From Micromonospora sonchi (GTDB taxonomy: Bacteria; Actinomycetota; Actinomycetes; Mycobacteriales; Micromonosporaceae), in the NCBI RefSeq assembly GCF_014646235.1, contig NZ_BMNB01000005.1:186001-250000 (forward strand): a stretch of DNA of 64,000 nt. The letters run 5' to 3'. The position numbers and the translations under genes are program-made. Of this stretch, positions 62,068 to 64,000 are shown in pieces; the first letter of the stretch is position 1; each line of letters opens with the position of its first letter. The notes under the pieces were generated by a model that saw nothing but the letters and a program-made list of their open reading frames with translations, did no database searches and was not told the DNA's origin.

Positions 62068-62769
62068 ATGACACCGGAAGAGGTCGGCCAGCGGCTCGTC
62101 GCGCTGCTCGCGCCCGTCGAGGCCACCGCGACGGTCTCCGGCGGTCAGGCCCACTCCCGAGCCACCGTCGACGTACCTGCGCAGGGCTGGCGCGCGGCGC
62201 TGCTGGCCGCGCGCGACGACGCCGAGCTGGCCTGCGACTACTTCGACTGGCTCTCCGCGGTCGACGAGTTGGCCGACGGCTTCGACGTGGTCGCCCACCT
62301 CTGGTCCACCCGGCACCGGCACGGCGTGTTGCTGCGTGCGCGGATACCGCGCGAGACGCCGACGGTCGAGTCCGTGGTGGACGTGTTCCCGGGTGCCGCC
62401 TGGCACGAGCGGGAGACCCACGAGATGTTCGGCATCGACTTCGCCGGGCACGCCGACCTGCGGCCGTTGCTGCTGCCACCGGAGTTCGAGGGGCATCCGC
62501 TGCGCAAGGAGTTCGTGCTCGCCTCGCGGGTGGCCAAGCCCTGGCCGGGGGCGAAGGAACCAGGCGAGTCGGAGGCCGGTGGCGGCCGACGGCCGATCCG
62601 GCCGCCGGGCGTGCCCGCGCCGGGCGAGTGGGGCACGACGCCCACGCCGGCGGGGGCGGGCGGCGTCGGGGAGGGGCCACGCGGCGGGGTGCCGGCCCGC
62701 CCGGCCCGCGAGCGGCCCGCCCGCCCGGCCGGGGAAGGGTCCGCCCCGACGGACGGAGGTACGCCCTGA
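62068..62769 (+). CDS. nuoC: NADH-quinone oxidoreductase subunit C-like protein
   Basis: 233 residues from ATG 62068. The 30-kDa-subunit signature is GAAWHERETHEMFGIDFAGHADLRPLLLP. YFDWLSAVDELADGFDVVAHL is the upstream domain. The last 75 residues are Pro/Gly/Ala-rich and not part of the core. Normally NuoD follows NuoC; here the next gene is nuoH, overlapping by one base (TGATG), so nuoD is absent from this spot. Confidence 0.9.
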   Translation: MTPEEVGQRLVALLAPVEATATVSGGQAHSRATVDVPAQGWRAALLAARDDAELACDYFDWLSAVDELADGFDVVAHLWSTRHRHGVLLRARIPRETPTVESVVDVFPGAAWHERETHEMFGIDFAGHADLRPLLLPPEFEGHPLRKEFVLASRVAKPWPGAKEPGESEAGGGRRPIRPPGVPAPGEWGTTPTPAGAGGVGEGPRGGVPARPARERPARPAGEGSAPTDGGTP

Positions 62770-63731
62770 TGCCGCTGTGGCTGGAGCTGGTGATCCGGAT
62801 CGGCGGGGTGCTGGCCGCCTTTCTCGTCCTTCCGCTGCTGGTCGGGCAGGCCGAGCACAAGGTGATGGCGCACATGCAGGGCCGGCTCGGACCGATGTAC
62901 GCGGGCGGCTTCCACGGCTGGGCGCAGCTGATCGCTGACGGGGTGAAGTTCGTTCAGAAGGAGGACATCACCCCACGGGCAGCGGACCGGCCGGTGTTCC
63001 GGCTGGCGCCGGCGGTGGCGCTGCTGCCGTACCTGCTGGTCCTGCTGGTCATCCCGCTCGGCCCGAACGACCTGGTCGGACAGCCGTTGGACATCGGCCT
63101 GTTCTTCGTGCTGGCGGTGGTCGGCGTGGGCGTGCTGGCGGTGCTGATGTCGGCCTGGGCCTCGGCCAACAAGTACAGCCTGCTCGGCGGGCTGCGCGGT
63201 GCCGCCCAGCTGCTCGGCTACGAGCTGCCGCTGGTGCTGGCCGCCGCGTCGGTGGCGATGGCCGCCGGCACGCTGAGCCTCTCCGGCATCGTCGAGGCGT
63301 GGCGGCCCTGGTGGCTGATCTGGCAGGCCCCGGCGATGGTGGTCTTCTTCCTGGCCGGCCTGGCCGAGATTCGTCGGCCGCCGTTCGACATGCCGGTGGC
63401 CGATTCGGAGCTGGTCTTCGGATACCTGACCGAGTACACCGGCCTGCGTTTCGCCTTCCTGCTGCTGGCCGAGTACGTCGGCATCGTGGTGATCGCCGCG
63501 CTGACCACGGTGCTCTTCCTCGGTGGTTGGCAGGGTCCCTTCGCCGACGCCCAGCTCGGTTGGCTCTGGACCCTGCTCAAGGTGGCCGCCGTCAGCTTCC
63601 TGATCATCTGGCTCCGGGTCTCCTACCCCCGCCTCCGTGCGGACCAGCTCCAACGCCTCTGCTGGCTCGTCCTGGTCCCCACCGCCCTGGCCCAACTAGT
63701 CCTCACCGCCGCCGTCCGGGTGGCCCTCTAA
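62769..63731 (+). CDS. nuoH: NADH-quinone oxidoreductase subunit H-like protein
   Basis: 320 residues, about eight membrane spans. Signature GRLGPMYAGGFHGWAQLIADGVKFVQKEDITP, then SKYSLLGGLRGAAQLLGYE-like (NKYSLLGG) and RRPPFDMPVADSELVFGYLTEYTGLRF. It is the quinone-site membrane subunit of complex I. It directly follows nuoC without nuoD. After the stop come a C-tract and the hairpin at 63781, so the transcript probably ends there. Confidence 0.93.
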   Translation: MPLWLELVIRIGGVLAAFLVLPLLVGQAEHKVMAHMQGRLGPMYAGGFHGWAQLIADGVKFVQKEDITPRAADRPVFRLAPAVALLPYLLVLLVIPLGPNDLVGQPLDIGLFFVLAVVGVGVLAVLMSAWASANKYSLLGGLRGAAQLLGYELPLVLAAASVAMAAGTLSLSGIVEAWRPWWLIWQAPAMVVFFLAGLAEIRRPPFDMPVADSELVFGYLTEYTGLRFAFLLLAEYVGIVVIAALTTVLFLGGWQGPFADAQLGWLWTLLKVAAVSFLIIWLRVSYPRLRADQLQRLCWLVLVPTALAQLVLTAAVRVAL

Positions 63732-63780
63732 CCACCCCCCCCACCCCACCCCACCCCACCCCCACCCCACCCCTGACCTC

Positions 63781-63843
63781 CGTTGATCATGAGGTTAGCG
63801 GCAGTTAAGGAGATCGACTTCGCCGCTAACCTCATGATCAACG
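63781..63843. repeat. Perfect 22-bp inverted repeat with C-tract and G-tract flanks
   Basis: Arms 63781-63802 and 63822-63843 match exactly, loop 63803-63821. The arm shares GTTGATCATGAGGTTAGCGG with the 21880-21946 element, and both loops contain AGATCGAC. C-runs lie upstream (63734-63775) and G-runs downstream (63844-63897), which extends the complementarity outward. Confidence 0.93.
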
Positions 63844-64000
63844 CGGGCGGGGGGTGGGGTGGGTGGGTGGGTGGGGGGGGTGGGGGGTGTCCCTATGACC
63901 TTTGTCAAGGAGACGCCCGCAGCAGGGCGATCCACTGGTGATGTGCAGGACGGGTTGGGTGTCGGACAGGGGATGAGTGTCGGATCGGCTGCGGCTTTTC
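63844..64000. other. G-rich tail and possible start of a new gene
   Basis: After the hairpin comes a run of GGGTGGGT-like DNA (63844-63897) that could form a G-quadruplex. A plus-strand frame opens with ATG 63897 (TFVKETPAAGRSTGDVQDGL) and is still open at the window edge; another ATG at 63973 is possible. I cannot identify it; a nuo subunit such as nuoI would fit the context but the visible residues do not show it. Confidence 0.3.

Overview
The window is very GC-rich DNA with dense codon-paired actinobacterial genes, frequent GTG starts, ATGA overlaps and two SigE-family sigma factors. Gene content (HemD fusion, MoeZ neighbourhood, RecQ-phosphoribosyltransferase fusion, SigE/membrane-partner pairs) and the intergenic repeats suggest Micromonosporaceae, probably Micromonospora. 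That placement is inference. I see no rRNA, tRNA, CRISPR array or intact insertion sequence. It looks like a chromosomal core region with a few worn accessory spots.

Layout. 1-2886: the 3' end of hemC, a methyltransferase-HemD fusion and hemB (tetrapyrrole operon). 3031-8601: a double-GNAT acetyltransferase, a lytic transglycosylase, an FmdB zinc ribbon and a giant cyclase-like/NTPase/TPR regulator. 8623-9100: a small scar with a gene remnant, an IS605-like right end, a tandem repeat and a 50-bp element. 9099-15035: BON-methyltransferase, ABC-F ATPase, ROK-like kinase, TPR protein, Smr-like protein, and a SigE sigma factor with a membrane partner. 15097-21887: M28 membrane peptidase diverging from a receiver-PP2C / CHASE3-like histidine kinase / receiver / inositol-phosphatase-like operon. 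22080-27954: secreted coiled-coil protein, spermidine-synthase-like membrane protein, Ser/Thr kinase with a predicted extracellular CBM2-like domain, and a sortase-type wall protein with a KDHG tail. 28019-31258: Ktr/Trk potassium system and small, apparently damaged regulatory genes. 31324-36083: complete branched-chain-amino-acid-type ABC importer. 36139-44550: lipoprotein, RecQ-PRTase, histidine-rich membrane protein, XRE regulator, METTL25-like methyltransferase, DEAD-box helicase, DUF3107. 44615-51597: TetR, a 967-residue disordered protein, hydrolase, DUF3152 protease-like protein, MoeZ. 51763-58340: terpenoid-cyclase-like protein, proA/proB, alkyltransferase-like protein, GPH/MFS transporter, PLP decarboxylase. 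58407-63731: a second SigE/membrane-protein pair, then nuoB, a zinc dehydrogenase on the other strand, nuoC and nuoH.

The most unusual signal is in the small intergenic gaps. Five copies of an exactly 50-bp element (two 19-bp palindrome-centred half-units around a 12-bp linker) each lie within 6 bp of a stop codon. Four longer inverted repeats lie over or just after stop codons of other genes; two of these share the same arm sequence, and several are flanked by C-tracts upstream and G-tracts downstream. Together they look like two families of mobile or copied 3'-end modules, perhaps working as transcription terminators or RNA stabilisers. Both sigma-factor genes also carry the same upstream pattern, (G/C)CAACC-17 bp-CGTC, which suggests they control their own transcription.
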